Source: Candidatus Rhodoferax mariagerensis | Lineage (GTDB): Bacteria > Pseudomonadota > Gammaproteobacteria > Burkholderiales > Burkholderiaceae_C | Assembly (NCBI GenBank): GCA_016719055.1 | Contig: JADKAW010000033.1 | Span: forward strand, 1 to 24,257 | Direction of reading: 5' to 3' | DNA length: 24,257 nucleotides | Shown here: positions 1-9,500 of the stretch, piece by piece | How positions within the stretch are numbered: position 1 is the first letter of the stretch | How the letters are laid out: the number at the start of each line of letters is the position of its first letter | The notes under the pieces: generated by a model | The model's database searches: none | Told to the model about the DNA's origin: nothing | Seen by the model: the letters and a program-made list of their open reading frames with translations, nothing else | Translations under genes and position numbers: made by a program

Positions 1-109
1 ATCCGCCCTGCTTGCCGCTGATGCGTTTGAAGTCGAGCGTGCGGCTTTTGTGCGCGGCCAACAGAGCCGTGATGCGGTCGACGGACTGGGCGGGTGAGAG
101 GTCTATCAT
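1..109 (-). CDS. AlbA_2 (Schlafen-type) putative DNA/RNA-binding ATPase, N-terminal fragment
   Basis: This reading frame starts at the ATG at 109 and runs off the left edge, so only about 36 residues are visible. They read like the beginning of AlbA_2-domain proteins: a short helix, then a segment ending L-D-F-K-R-I-S-G-K. This matches the family's usual 'T-L-E-F-K-R-x-S-G-K' opening. Family members bind nucleic acid and often carry a C-terminal HATPase or winged-helix region, which cannot be seen here. The gene lies 163 bp downstream of the DUF4276 gene in the same direction, with a dispersed repeat in the gap, so it may be a separate unit or the last gene of the defence operon. The assignment rests on one short motif and could change if the full gene were seen. 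Confidence 0.55.
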   Translation of the reverse strand, partial: MIDLSPAQSVDRITALLAAHKSRTLDFKRISGKQGG

Positions 110-168
110 GAATTGGCACCAGTTGATCGGGTGGTATGCCGAACCTGAATTGGATTGCTGCGGCCATT

Positions 169-230
169 ATTGCTATATTTGAAATAGCTAAATGCGCATT
201 TTTTATATGGGTTACAGGCCGAGAAATTGG
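169..230 (+). repeat. Dispersed Comamonadaceae-type intergenic repeat, copy A
   Basis: A GCTAT...ATAGC dyad (about 172-187) is followed by TGCGCA and then GGGTTACAGGCCGAGAAATT. The order (small dyad, GCGCA, purine-rich AGGGCT/AGGCC block, AT-rich end) is shared with four other copies in this window. It sits between the DUF4276 gene and the AlbA_2 gene, both on the minus strand. It is a diverged copy, and the boundaries are approximate. Confidence 0.55.
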
Positions 231-272
231 TCATTGTCAATCTACATACCTGCTCAACAGCAGAGACACCAC

Positions 273-893
273 TTAACAAACCGTTGTTAAAGAATGGCCA
301 AACTTCTTGAACGAGCTCAGTTTTCCTAACTGGCCGAAGTTAGCCGGGATTTGCTCGGCAATTCGAATGGCTGCCAGTTTGGGCTGGTAAGCGCCATGCA
401 TCGGCTGTGGGCCAAACGGAACGTTGTACTGCTCAAAGAGTTGTTCGAGCCGCTTTTTGGGATTGGATACCGTGTCAGCATTCTTGGTATGGGCAATTGC
501 CACTGGGTGCGCGGGCCGCGAAAGCACGGCGGAGAGCGCCGTGCCATCTGCCAGCAGCCATGCCTCCAACTCTTTGTGGATGGCGATCAAAAACAGGCAA
601 GGGTGCGCATCCACCGCTGCATTCACCAGCGACGGCAGCAGGTCTAACCGATCTTGCGCTTCGCCATCGGGTTTTTTCCAGCGTGGCAATATGTCCCAGA
701 TGATCAGCACCTTGTCGTAGCCAGTTGCGAACAATGTTTTGGCGACATCGCCCGCCTTGGAAAACAACTCTGGTTTAGTGCCTTGGGGAAATGTCTTGAC
801 TGCTGAACCAGGCGCAATGCGCTTGGCAAAGTGTTCAAACACTTGCGCGTCCTCTCCGGCTAAACGGCCCTCACACACAATGGCTACCTTCAT
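273..893 (-). CDS. DUF4276-family TOPRIM-like protein (partner of the upstream ATPase)
   Basis: A 206-residue protein whose start is the ATG at 893. This ATG overlaps the stop of the upstream ATPase gene as ATGA, a sign of translational coupling; an upstream in-frame TTG at 908 is less likely. The N-terminus (K-V-A-I-V-C-E-G, glutamate 8) looks like the first TOPRIM-like strand and acidic residue. A second strand ends in I-I-W-D (D67). The segment K-E-L-E-A-W-L-L-A-D (about 107-116) is a hallmark of DUF4276 proteins. Such proteins are the usual partners of OLD/RecF-like ATPases, as in AbiL/RloB-type and PARIS-type immunity pairs, where the TOPRIM-like subunit is thought to be the nuclease or effector. 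Function here is inferred from family and neighbour. No membrane segment is visible. Confidence 0.75.
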   Translation of the reverse strand: MKVAIVCEGRLAGEDAQVFEHFAKRIAPGSAVKTFPQGTKPELFSKAGDVAKTLFATGYDKVLIIWDILPRWKKPDGEAQDRLDLLPSLVNAAVDAHPCLFLIAIHKELEAWLLADGTALSAVLSRPAHPVAIAHTKNADTVSNPKKRLEQLFEQYNVPFGPQPMHGAYQPKLAAIRIAEQIPANFGQLGKLSSFKKFGHSLTTVC

Positions 894-2149
894 TCGCTGT
901 CTCCCCAACCGCCCTCGGGTGCTTCGCCATCGATGACGGCCGGTGCATCGGTGCCCGGCAAGGGATCACGCTGCAAGGCATTCATGGTGTACAGCCGCCC
1001 GGGCATGAAATTTTGCCGCCAAGCCTGCATCTCGGCGCGGCTACCTGGCCAGGAAAACTCTGGCCCCTTCGCGCCGCGCTCGCACAGCAGCACATCGTCC
1101 AAGTCCAGCATGTCCAGCAAATAGGGGGAGTGCGTGGTGGCAATGATCTGGGAGCGGCCACTTTGCGCCGCAGAGCGCATCAGGTCCACCACCAGCCCCA
1201 CGGTGCGCGGGTCCAGGCCGTTTTCCACCTCTTCAATAAACACCACCGGCGGCGGGTCGGGGTCCAACAGCGTGGCGATGAGTGGCAGCACGCGCAGCGA
1301 ACCAGACGACATCAACCACCCCGGAATCTCGTACTTGCTTTCCAGCAACTGCACATAGCTGCGGCGGATGATGCCTGCGTCCAGCACCTTGGGTTCCACG
1401 TCGCTGGCATAGGGCAGCACATATTGCAGCGCGTGTGTAATTTGCTCAAAGGCTGACGGCGAGCGCTCACGCAGGTCGATCAAATACTCAGCCACATTCG
1501 AGCCATCACCTGCCAAATGGATACGTTGCCCACTGCGGCTGACGGACTGCAACTGACCAATTGTGTCTGGGTTGAGCCGCAGAAAAAGTGTGCTGCGCAA
1601 ACTGCGCGTGACCTTGTCGAAAGCTCCCAAAAAGGGCAACAACATGGTCGAGCCGCCGACACTCCTCGACGCACCTTCGATACTCGCTCTCAAGTCGTCG
1701 GAGTACTTGAGCCCAAAAAAACTTAAGTTGACGTTTTTTCCGACAACATTGCGTTCAAATTTGGTTGAAGCTATTTGCCCGCGTTCTTGCTGGATGTACA
1801 GCAGGTTTCCTTTGTCGGCGGTGTTAACAGCAACCGAAACTTTGGCCCTGGCTTTGTCAAGTTTGAGGTTCAGCGTCAACTTCATAGGGTTGGGCTGCTT
1901 GGCCAGCGGTGCGTTACTGGCCTTACCAGATTGGGCGCCCTTATGCCAGATGTGCTCAAACCCTTGCCAATGCTTCATCGCACCTTCCACCCCAAGGTCC
2001 AGGATGCGTACATAAGTTTCAGCGGCTTCCAGCAGGCTGGACTTGCCGCTACCGTTGTTGCCAATGATCACGCTCAGGGGTCTGAGCCGCACCGTGCCAG
2101 AGGAGCGCAATGCCTTGAAGTTTTCTACAGCTATAGATGTGATCTGCAT
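890..2149 (-). CDS. AAA/ABC-type ATPase of the OLD/RecF-like class (AAA_21)
   Basis: A 419-residue ATPase. The start is ATG at 2149, giving an N-terminus (MQITSIAVENFKAL) typical of RecF/SMC-like 'I-E-N-F-K' ATPases. Walker A is G-N-N-G-S-G-K-S (30-37). The ABC signature-like S-S-G-S-L-R lies at about 281-286. Walker B is V-V-F-I-E-E (302-307), with a downstream E-N-G-L-D-P D-loop. The H-loop T-T-H-S-P is at 338-342. About 240 residues between Walker A and the signature probably form a coiled or lid region. The gene begins 27 bp after the methylase stop and overlaps the DUF4276 gene by ATGA, so it belongs to the defence operon. ATPases of this kind act as sensors or switches for a nuclease partner; the trigger is unknown. 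The 5' half has some AT-rich stretches. Confidence 0.88.
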   Translation of the reverse strand: MQITSIAVENFKALRSSGTVRLRPLSVIIGNNGSGKSSLLEAAETYVRILDLGVEGAMKHWQGFEHIWHKGAQSGKASNAPLAKQPNPMKLTLNLKLDKARAKVSVAVNTADKGNLLYIQQERGQIASTKFERNVVGKNVNLSFFGLKYSDDLRASIEGASRSVGGSTMLLPFLGAFDKVTRSLRSTLFLRLNPDTIGQLQSVSRSGQRIHLAGDGSNVAEYLIDLRERSPSAFEQITHALQYVLPYASDVEPKVLDAGIIRRSYVQLLESKYEIPGWLMSSGSLRVLPLIATLLDPDPPPVVFIEEVENGLDPRTVGLVVDLMRSAAQSGRSQIIATTHSPYLLDMLDLDDVLLCERGAKGPEFSWPGSRAEMQAWRQNFMPGRLYTMNALQRDPLPGTDAPAVIDGEAPEGGWGDSE

Positions 2150-2176
2150 GGCGTTCTCTTTCCAGAAGTTGGGCGG

Positions 2177-5100
2177 CTAATCCACCAGCCCTTTTGCGAT
2201 GCGCCGGTAGGCGTTGTGGGCATCCACCTTGACGGGCTGCGGTACCAGCGGGAACGTGCCCAGAATGTGCGTGAACTCTTCTTCGTTCAAGCCGTAGAGG
2301 TGAGCCACCAAGCCGTCCAGCTCGGCGCGCAGCTTGGCACGTTCGGTGGGGTCGGTGGCACCGTCTTGGTGGTCTTTCAGGCCCACGGACTTGGCGAGGT
2401 CGTCGAACTCGGGGGTGGTGGAGATCAGGCGAGCGACGCGACAAACTATCGGGCTGAACCTTTGGTCTGCCCTGGTCAGCCGTGGCATCGGTAATTGATA
2501 AATGTAGAAAAAGTTTATAGTTGTCGTGACCTTTTGACGCAATACCCAATCAAGTACGAAGCTGTTCCAAATTCCACACACAAACAATTGCTGATCTATT
2601 GAGATAATCTGATTCCCGTTTTCATCATTTGATTGAATCGTTGGCAGTTTATTGCCATGAAAAGCAGGTGGAATAACGGCAGAAATTAAGGTTCGGGTAT
2701 CAGTATTTCTTGCAATGTCACGAAATCCAACTCGATATGACTGGTAATCAAAAACCTGCTGTAGCTCTGCTCTGCGTCCCAAAAGTGATTGTCTACCTTC
2801 ATCAACATCAACCCAATATCGAGGTGCAGAATATGCAGCGTCAAACTGCCAAATCATCTTCCCTTCAAACAGCGGCAGTCGATTTCCTACAGCCGCAGAT
2901 TTGAACAGTTTGCTATCAGTCGTCATATTGAACTCAGAGGAAAGTTTCAGATTCCAACTGCCTTCAATATGATCGCCCAGTACCGGGAATTTAAATAGCT
3001 TCTCGGCGATCTTTATGTCGAAAGAAGACTTGAATTCCATGATCGACAACGTGTCCGGTGACAAACGTTTGATAAGTTCTACCTCCAGCCACAGTGCGCC
3101 TTCGTCGGGAAAGCGCGCTAACTCTTCCACGTCGTGCCGCATGAATGCCGCCGGAAAGCGAGTCGTACCTATCGCACCGCCCTGAGCTTCAACCGCCTGC
3201 GTGGCCAGCAAGTCGTTGGGCGGAGCACTGAAGTTGCGCTCGCCAGTAGCTTGCAGGCGGGCAGCAGCAGCCTTCTCGAAAGTTAGCACGACGAATTTGA
3301 AGCTGCGATGTACGCCTTCAAAAATCTCTTTGCGATTTTCAAAACAGAATAGACCTTCTATCTGAGTGTGGCCAAACAGCAAGTCGCGCAACCCTTTGGC
3401 CCCGAGGTCGGTGTAGATACCGCTGGGAATCACAATACCGCAATGACCACCTGCTCGCATCAAATGGAAACTGTGCTCAACAAACAAGAGATATAAATTG
3501 ATTTTTGCGGAAGTTTGATTAGCGAAATCAGGCGAACTTTTAAACCATCGTGCCATATGTGGAAAGCGACTTACATATTCCAACCATACTGCCAGAACTT
3601 CACTGTTCTGCATTAACTTATCGAACTGCTTAGTCCAGTCCTCAATGCGAATCTTGTTCTTTTGAATGGTTTGATCGTACTGTTGAAAAAACTCCTTCTC
3701 ATCGGTTTGAAACACCTCCCACGGCGGGTTCGCCAGGATGATGTCAAAGCCGCCGCGCTTTTGCACGATGTTGTCAAACACGTAGCCCCAGTGGAAAGGG
3801 GTTTGTGCGGCGATGTCTGCCACGGTGACCTGGCGCTTTTTGGGTTTGCCAAGCTCTTTTTTCTTGGCATCCCACTGGGCTTCTTCAACCTTGATGCCCA
3901 GAGCTTCAAACTGGTCACGCAGCAGCTCGTTCATGACGCTGCTGGCGTGCTGCATTTCGGCATCAATCCTGTCGCGCAGTTCTCGCAGGTTCATGTCTTT
4001 GCCAACCACTTCGGCGGCGTGGCGGTAGGTTTCCAGGTGGCGGTTTTTGTCCTCCACAAGTTTTCGGTAAGGCGGCTTGAACAGGTCGTCTTCCTTATGG
4101 TTGAACTCGTGTTCATCCACCCGCATCAACCCCACCAGCGAGTTGCCGGGCAGGATGTTGAAGTCGATATTGGGCAGGGGCTCCAGGTCTTCTACCCGCC
4201 TGACGGACGACACCATGGCCAGAAACAGCCGCAGTTTGGCGATTTCGCAGGCTTCTTCCATGATGTCCACGCCGTGCAGGTTGTCGGTGACGATGCGGCG
4301 CTTGATGTAGTAGCCCACGCTGGGGTGGTCTTTTTGGATGCCGCGCAGCCAGTTTTCCAGCTCTTTGCTGGCGCCCATGCCAGCTCGGCCCACCACGGCG
4401 TAATAAACGTTGATCAGGCATTTGAGCGCCGCCACCAGAAACGCGCCCGAACCCACCGCCGGGTCCAGGATGGTGATGCTGGGCAACACCTCGTTCACCA
4501 GTTTCAAAGCGGTGCGCGTGTCCATGCGCGCCAGCAGATCGGACACGGTGTCGAACTTGACTTGTTTGATGCCCAGCTCAGGCACGGCGGGCTCAAACAC
4601 GCGCTCCAGAATCATCTGGTGGATGCTGCGCTCAGCCAGATAGCCAGTGATCTCGGGCCGGGTGTAATAGGCTCCAAAGGCTTTTTGGTTGATGTATTTC
4701 TCAAAGATGTAGCCCAGCACGTCGGGGTTGATCTCGTCCGAGTCGCCACCGGGTGTGTCGTCCAGGTGCCAGGTGAAACTGGCAAACAGTTCAAAAATGC
4801 CTTTGAAAGCGGCATCGGCCACGGTCAGGGTGGTGCCAACGCGCGGCACATGGTTGGCGTCCAGCTCCAGCTTGTGATGCAAAAACAGGCCACCGTTGAG
4901 GTAGGGAATTTGGCCCGTCAGGGCTATTGCCTCGGGGCTGCGGTCAGTCTCCGGCTTGGCGAAGGCTTCAAAAAACAGGGCGTTGAGGAATTCGCCAAAG
5001 AAACGGTCTGGGCCGCGTTGCTCGCTTATGTGTAGCTGCTCACGCAGGTAATCAAAGGACTGCAGGCCTTTTTGGTCACACAGAAAGCCCTTTTTTTGCA

Positions 5101-5758
5101 GAAACCAGACAAACATCAGCCGGTTCAGCAACACGCTGGCGTACCAGCGTTTGTCGCGTTCGTTGTCTATGCCTTTGATGTGACTGAGCAGCTCCAGGTG
5201 TTGCTGCTGGTAGGCGGCGAAGAATTTTTTGGTGGTTTTATCAACGTCCAGCGCGGCGGCAATGCGGCGCGCGGCCTCCAGCACAGGCAGGCGGCCAGAG
5301 GAGTCCAACTCTGACAATTCGACCACCATGGCTTGCAGCTTGCTGGCGAACAGATCAACCGGCTGGCCCTTGAAGTAGTCGTGTCGGCGCGCGGTCAGGC
5401 GCGGTTTGCCAGTTTCAGGGTGTTTGTCGCGCTTGACCCAATACCACTGGCTTTGCGACGCACCGGTTTGTTTGTCGGTAAAGATCAGCAGGTTTTCGGC
5501 ATGGTCGCGCGCGATGTGTTTCCACACCCGCATACGCTGCCGCTCGTCTGGCCAGCCGCTATCTGCCACTACCTGAATGGCGACCACGCCACCCAGCTCG
5601 GCCACAGTGCGGCGGGTGAACGAGGTTTCGCCCGCTGCGTCTTTGGCCCAGGCGGCTTCAGAACTGGCGTGGTTCCAGCCCAACACGTCGGCAAACAGCC
5701 GGGGGAAGTCAAAGGCTGAAAGGTACTTTTCGAAGCCGGGGAAGTCGAGTTGGGCCAT
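2177..5758 (-). CDS. Eco57I-type N6-adenine DNA methylase, large single-chain protein
   Basis: A 1193-residue protein with a gamma-type adenine methyltransferase core. Motif X is G-A-Y-Y-T (362-366). The SAM-binding motif I is D-P-A-V-G-S-G-A-F (432-440). An acidic motif follows at H-G-V-D-I-M (about 495-500). The catalytic motif IV is N-P-P-W (677-680), the form used by Eco57I/TaqI-like enzymes that methylate adenine. The C-terminal half (about 700-1100) should hold the target-recognition region and is clearly more AT-rich in DNA than the N-terminal half. I see no convincing PD-(D/E)XK nuclease motif in the first 150 residues, so cutting may depend on the PLD domain of the helicase. The start ATG at 5758 directly abuts the TGA of the KilA-N gene, so the two are co-translated. 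Its likely role is to mark self DNA in the defence operon. Confidence 0.9.
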   Translation of the reverse strand: MAQLDFPGFEKYLSAFDFPRLFADVLGWNHASSEAAWAKDAAGETSFTRRTVAELGGVVAIQVVADSGWPDERQRMRVWKHIARDHAENLLIFTDKQTGASQSQWYWVKRDKHPETGKPRLTARRHDYFKGQPVDLFASKLQAMVVELSELDSSGRLPVLEAARRIAAALDVDKTTKKFFAAYQQQHLELLSHIKGIDNERDKRWYASVLLNRLMFVWFLQKKGFLCDQKGLQSFDYLREQLHISEQRGPDRFFGEFLNALFFEAFAKPETDRSPEAIALTGQIPYLNGGLFLHHKLELDANHVPRVGTTLTVADAAFKGIFELFASFTWHLDDTPGGDSDEINPDVLGYIFEKYINQKAFGAYYTRPEITGYLAERSIHQMILERVFEPAVPELGIKQVKFDTVSDLLARMDTRTALKLVNEVLPSITILDPAVGSGAFLVAALKCLINVYYAVVGRAGMGASKELENWLRGIQKDHPSVGYYIKRRIVTDNLHGVDIMEEACEIAKLRLFLAMVSSVRRVEDLEPLPNIDFNILPGNSLVGLMRVDEHEFNHKEDDLFKPPYRKLVEDKNRHLETYRHAAEVVGKDMNLRELRDRIDAEMQHASSVMNELLRDQFEALGIKVEEAQWDAKKKELGKPKKRQVTVADIAAQTPFHWGYVFDNIVQKRGGFDIILANPPWEVFQTDEKEFFQQYDQTIQKNKIRIEDWTKQFDKLMQNSEVLAVWLEYVSRFPHMARWFKSSPDFANQTSAKINLYLLFVEHSFHLMRAGGHCGIVIPSGIYTDLGAKGLRDLLFGHTQIEGLFCFENRKEIFEGVHRSFKFVVLTFEKAAAARLQATGERNFSAPPNDLLATQAVEAQGGAIGTTRFPAAFMRHDVEELARFPDEGALWLEVELIKRLSPDTLSIMEFKSSFDIKIAEKLFKFPVLGDHIEGSWNLKLSSEFNMTTDSKLFKSAAVGNRLPLFEGKMIWQFDAAYSAPRYWVDVDEGRQSLLGRRAELQQVFDYQSYRVGFRDIARNTDTRTLISAVIPPAFHGNKLPTIQSNDENGNQIISIDQQLFVCGIWNSFVLDWVLRQKVTTTINFFYIYQLPMPRLTRADQRFSPIVCRVARLISTTPEFDDLAKSVGLKDHQDGATDPTERAKLRAELDGLVAHLYGLNEEEFTHILGTFPLVPQPVKVDAHNAYRRIAKGLVD

Positions 5759-6589
5759 TCAACGCACCCCCAGTTGTTTGATGGTTTGCAGCCCCACCAA
5801 CGAGCGCATTTGGGTAATAGCGATAGTGTTGAGCGCCAGCAGGCGTTGTGGCGCACTCTGACCTTGGTGGATCAGCATGGCGTTGATGCTTTCCAGGTTG
5901 GACAGCACGACCAGTTGCTCAAGCGTCGCGGTATCGCGCATGTTGCCTGGCTGCTCCGGGTTGGCATCACGCCATTGTTTGGCTGTGATGCCAAACAGCG
6001 CCACATTCAACAAATCGGCCTCACTGGCATAGGCGATGCCCTTTTGCTCGGCGGTCAGTTGCGCCGGAATAAGCCGTTCTTTGATGGCATCGGTGTGGAT
6101 TTTGTAGTTGACTTTGGACAGGGTGCGCTGAAAGTTCCACTCCAGCGACAGACGTTGGCTTTCATCATCCTTGAGCCGTTGAAATTCTTTGATGAGGTAG
6201 AGCTTGAACTCTGGGCTAAGCCAAGTGCCAAACTCGAAAGCCAGGTCTTTGTGGGCGAAAGTTCCGCCACCATAGCGGCCAGCCCGGGATTGAATGCCAA
6301 TAGCGTGGGTGGCATCAATCCATTTTTTGGGCGTGAGGTGAAAGCTATTGAGACCGGCCTCTTTTTTAAAGGTCTCGAATTCGCCACTGTTAAACCCTGG
6401 GTTGTGTATTTGCTCCCATATACCCAAGAACTCCAGCGTATTGCGATTGCGCATCCAACTGTAGATGAGGGTGTCATCGCCAAATTTTCGGCTCATATCG
6501 GTTAGAGATATGAAGTCATCTTTATTCTGCGACATCACAGTGATCGCCGTGCCCTGCACGCTGATGGTGATTTTTTTGTCTTTGCTCAT
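5759..6589 (-). CDS. KilA-N domain DNA-binding protein
   Basis: A 276-residue protein from the ATG at 6589, 10 bp after the helicase stop. A longer in-frame start at 6637 would overlap the helicase and gives an atypical N-terminus. The KilA-N (APSES-like) domain is well preserved: F-I-S-L-T-D-M (about 26-32), then I-Y-S-W-M-R-N-R-N-T (42-51), and the hallmark region G-G-G-T-F-A-H-K-D-L-A-F-E-F-G-T-W-L-S-P (107-126) followed by E-F-K-L-Y-L-I-K-E-F. The C-terminal 130 residues are helical and unassigned. KilA-N proteins bind DNA and are best known from phages and large DNA viruses. They also occur as accessory genes in restriction-modification loci. Here the gene lies between helicase and methylase with no real gaps, suggesting a dedicated regulatory or sensing role. 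Confidence 0.85.
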   Translation of the reverse strand: MSKDKKITISVQGTAITVMSQNKDDFISLTDMSRKFGDDTLIYSWMRNRNTLEFLGIWEQIHNPGFNSGEFETFKKEAGLNSFHLTPKKWIDATHAIGIQSRAGRYGGGTFAHKDLAFEFGTWLSPEFKLYLIKEFQRLKDDESQRLSLEWNFQRTLSKVNYKIHTDAIKERLIPAQLTAEQKGIAYASEADLLNVALFGITAKQWRDANPEQPGNMRDTATLEQLVVLSNLESINAMLIHQGQSAPQRLLALNTIAITQMRSLVGLQTIKQLGVR

Positions 6590-6599
6590 GGTTTTGGTC

Positions 6600-9500
6600 T
6601 CATTCTTCTTGCACCAGCCCCAACGAGCACACCACACGCGGCTCGCGCAGGGCAGTGTCGTCTTCGGTGTAGGTCAGGCGGGCTTCTTCGCGCAGGGATT
6701 TGACGGCACCGGCCAGCTCTTCGTCGTTCACGCCACTGCGCATCAGGCGGTTGAGCAGGTCGGCGGCGGTTTCCAGCAGCGGGCGCTGGTAGAGGTCGTC
6801 CAAAGCGCGCTCCAGTTCTTCATCACGAAACAGCGTTTTCATCTGCTCGGTGGCGTAGGGTTTGAGGCGCTCGTAGGCGCGCCTGCGTGGGCTGCTGGGG
6901 CGGCCCAAGCCACCGCCCACCGCCTTGTCCTGACTCACGGCGAGTTGCAGGCCATGGGCGACCAGCTCATGGTGCTGTTCCAAGCGTGGCACAGCCGGTG
7001 TGCCAGGCGCACATTCGGCGGCTCGCAGCACGGCAAATTGTGATTCGGTCACAGTTTTGCCATTGGCGCCCACCCAGGCCAGGTGGTCATTACCTTCGGG
7101 GGACTTGACATAAACCAGCGCACCGCCTTGGGCCTCGTCTGCGCCCAACAGGGGAAAGCGTGCCTCGTCCAGCGCAAATGCCTTGGCGGAATAGACCACG
7201 GGCGGTAAGGATTCCACCGTGCGGGCCAGGTCCGGGTCGTCCTGGGTGGCTTGCTTCCAGATTTGCCAGGCGTATGAGGCCAGGTCAACCTCGTCGTCGT
7301 TGTCGTCCAGCACACCTTGCTGCTCGGTGTACAGGTTGCGGATGGTGTTGGCTTCTTCGTCCTCAAAGAAAGACTCATCGGTGCCAACCACCTCGGCGTT
7401 TTCCTGCAGGCGTTGGCGAATGCGCGAGCGCAATTGAATGAGTTGCTCCACGCCGTCGGCAGGCAAGAACGAGTAGCAATGAATTTCTTCGGCGCGCTGG
7501 CCAATGCGGTCGACCCGGCCCGCGCGCTGGATCAGGCGGATGATGGCCCAGGGCAAGTCAAAGTTGACCACCACGTTGCTGTCTTGCAGGTTTTGGCCTT
7601 CAGACAACACGTCGGTACAGATGAGAACCCGCACTTCATCGGCCTTGGGCACTGTCTTGTTGTTGGACTTGGGGCTGAATCGGCAAGCCAGCGCGTAGGG
7701 GTCAGCACTGGCACCGGTGGCGACTGCGATATGGGTCACACCAGCATGGTGCAGTTCACGGGCCAAGTACCGCGCGGTGTCGGCAAACTGGGTGAACACC
7801 AGCACCTTGGTTTTGGCGTGGGTTTGAGTGACGAGGTGGCGCAAGGCCAGCAGTTTTTGGTCGTGCGCCGAGTCCCACTGGCCTTGTAGGCTGAGCAGTT
7901 CGGACAGCGTTTGGGTGTCTTGCGCCAGGTTGTCTGCCAATGAGGGGCTTGAACAGGCTGGGGCGAATCCACTTGAAACGCTTTTTGTATTGACCGGCGT
8001 ATTGCGCGTAAACCGCTTTGGCGCGAGCCATGTCGTCCAGCAGGCCGTCGGCTTCTGTAGCGGTTTCCACCATGCCATCCAACAGGTCTTCCGGGTCACC
8101 CTCAACACCGTCGGCATCTTCATCAACGCGTTCCAGGTCCAGCAGGCCCGCGTCCAGCACGCCCACCGGCAGGTCCAACCCTTGTTCGATGGCGTACTGG
8201 TAAATCTGGTTGCGCAAAATGTGCCGGTCAATCGACTGCAGGAACGAAAAGCCGTTGGATTCCAGGCGCTTGAACAGGTTGGTGCGGCAAAAGCCCATCA
8301 GGCGTTTACCAGCGCGGCCCAGGTTTTCGATGATCTTGCGCTCTGGGCCGGTGGCATCTTTTTCAGCCAACAGGTCAACATACAGGCCCAAACCATAACG
8401 GGGCACATGCAGGGCGTTGATCTGGTCAACCACCGCCGGGGAGTAAAGCCGGGCGTAACGGTCAGTCGGGTCGGTCTCATCGACCGTGAACTGCAAGGAC
8501 ACCGGTTTGCGCACTGGAAAATAGCGTTTTTCACCATCCTTGCCAGCGATGAAACGGCGGCCTTGGCCATCCGCCTCGGTGTAGTGCCCGATGATGAAAC
8601 TGCGGGTGCGGCGCACCATGTACAGGCGAATCAGCTCGCGCCAGTCGTCAAACTCATCGCTCTTTTCAATCGCCAGAATGGAGTTGACGCGGCACTGGTG
8701 CTTGCGTTCAAACTCGGCCTCACCGATGCCGCATTTGCGCATGTGGTGCTCGGGGCGGATGCCGATATTGGCTTTTTCATCAATGAACAGGCGCAACTGT
8801 GATGACAGGTCAGCCTTGGTTTTGTTGTAAGGCGTGGCGGTGAGCAAAATGACTTTGGCATCGCAACTTTTGATGTAGTCGGCTATTGCTTTGTAACGGC
8901 GACCTTCGCGGTTGCGAAGGTTGTGGCTCTCATCAATCAGCACCAGACGGTAGCGTTTCAGGTCGGGCAGCTTTTTGGTGACTTGCGACACCGGCAACAC
9001 CATACCGCGCAAGCCGTAGCCGGTCCGATAACTCTCCCACATGGGTTCCAGGTTTTTCGGGCAGATGATGAGAGTTTCATAGCCCAGATCGTCCTCAAAC
9101 ATGCGCGCCAGGGCGGTCGCCATGATGGTTTTGCCCAAGCCCACCACGTCGCCAATCATCACGCCGCCACGGCGATGCAGATGGCGGGCAGCGATTTTGA
9201 CGGCGCTTTTTTGAAACTCGAACAGTTCCTGCTCAAAACGGGCTGGCAGGCGGAACTGGCTCAAACCTGCACGTGCCTCGGTGCTGAGGTGGTAGGCGAT
9301 ATTGAGGTAGATATGGTGCGGGGGTATGGCCTGTTCGCGCGCCCAACTGGTTTCAATGATTTGTGCCAGATCGTCTGAGACGTCCAGCGCCCAGCGGTCG
9401 CCCCAGCGGGCATCAAACCATTGAGAGAGCTTTTCGGTCCCTTGATGGTCGAGCACGTCAACATTGAGTTCCCCCTGTTTGGACAAACCCGATAGCGTCA

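Noticed and set aside
3662..5035. Long plus-strand open frame (457 codons) opposite the methylase gene
   Set aside because: It is antisense to a gene with clear methylase motifs, has no ribosome site or known domain, and its composition is explained by the GC-rich codons of the opposite strand.
7940..7950. Programmed frameshift producing full-length helicase
   Set aside because: The run of four Gs gives no recognised slippery heptamer, and there is no evident stimulatory structure or upstream Shine-Dalgarno, so mutation or sequencing error is simpler.
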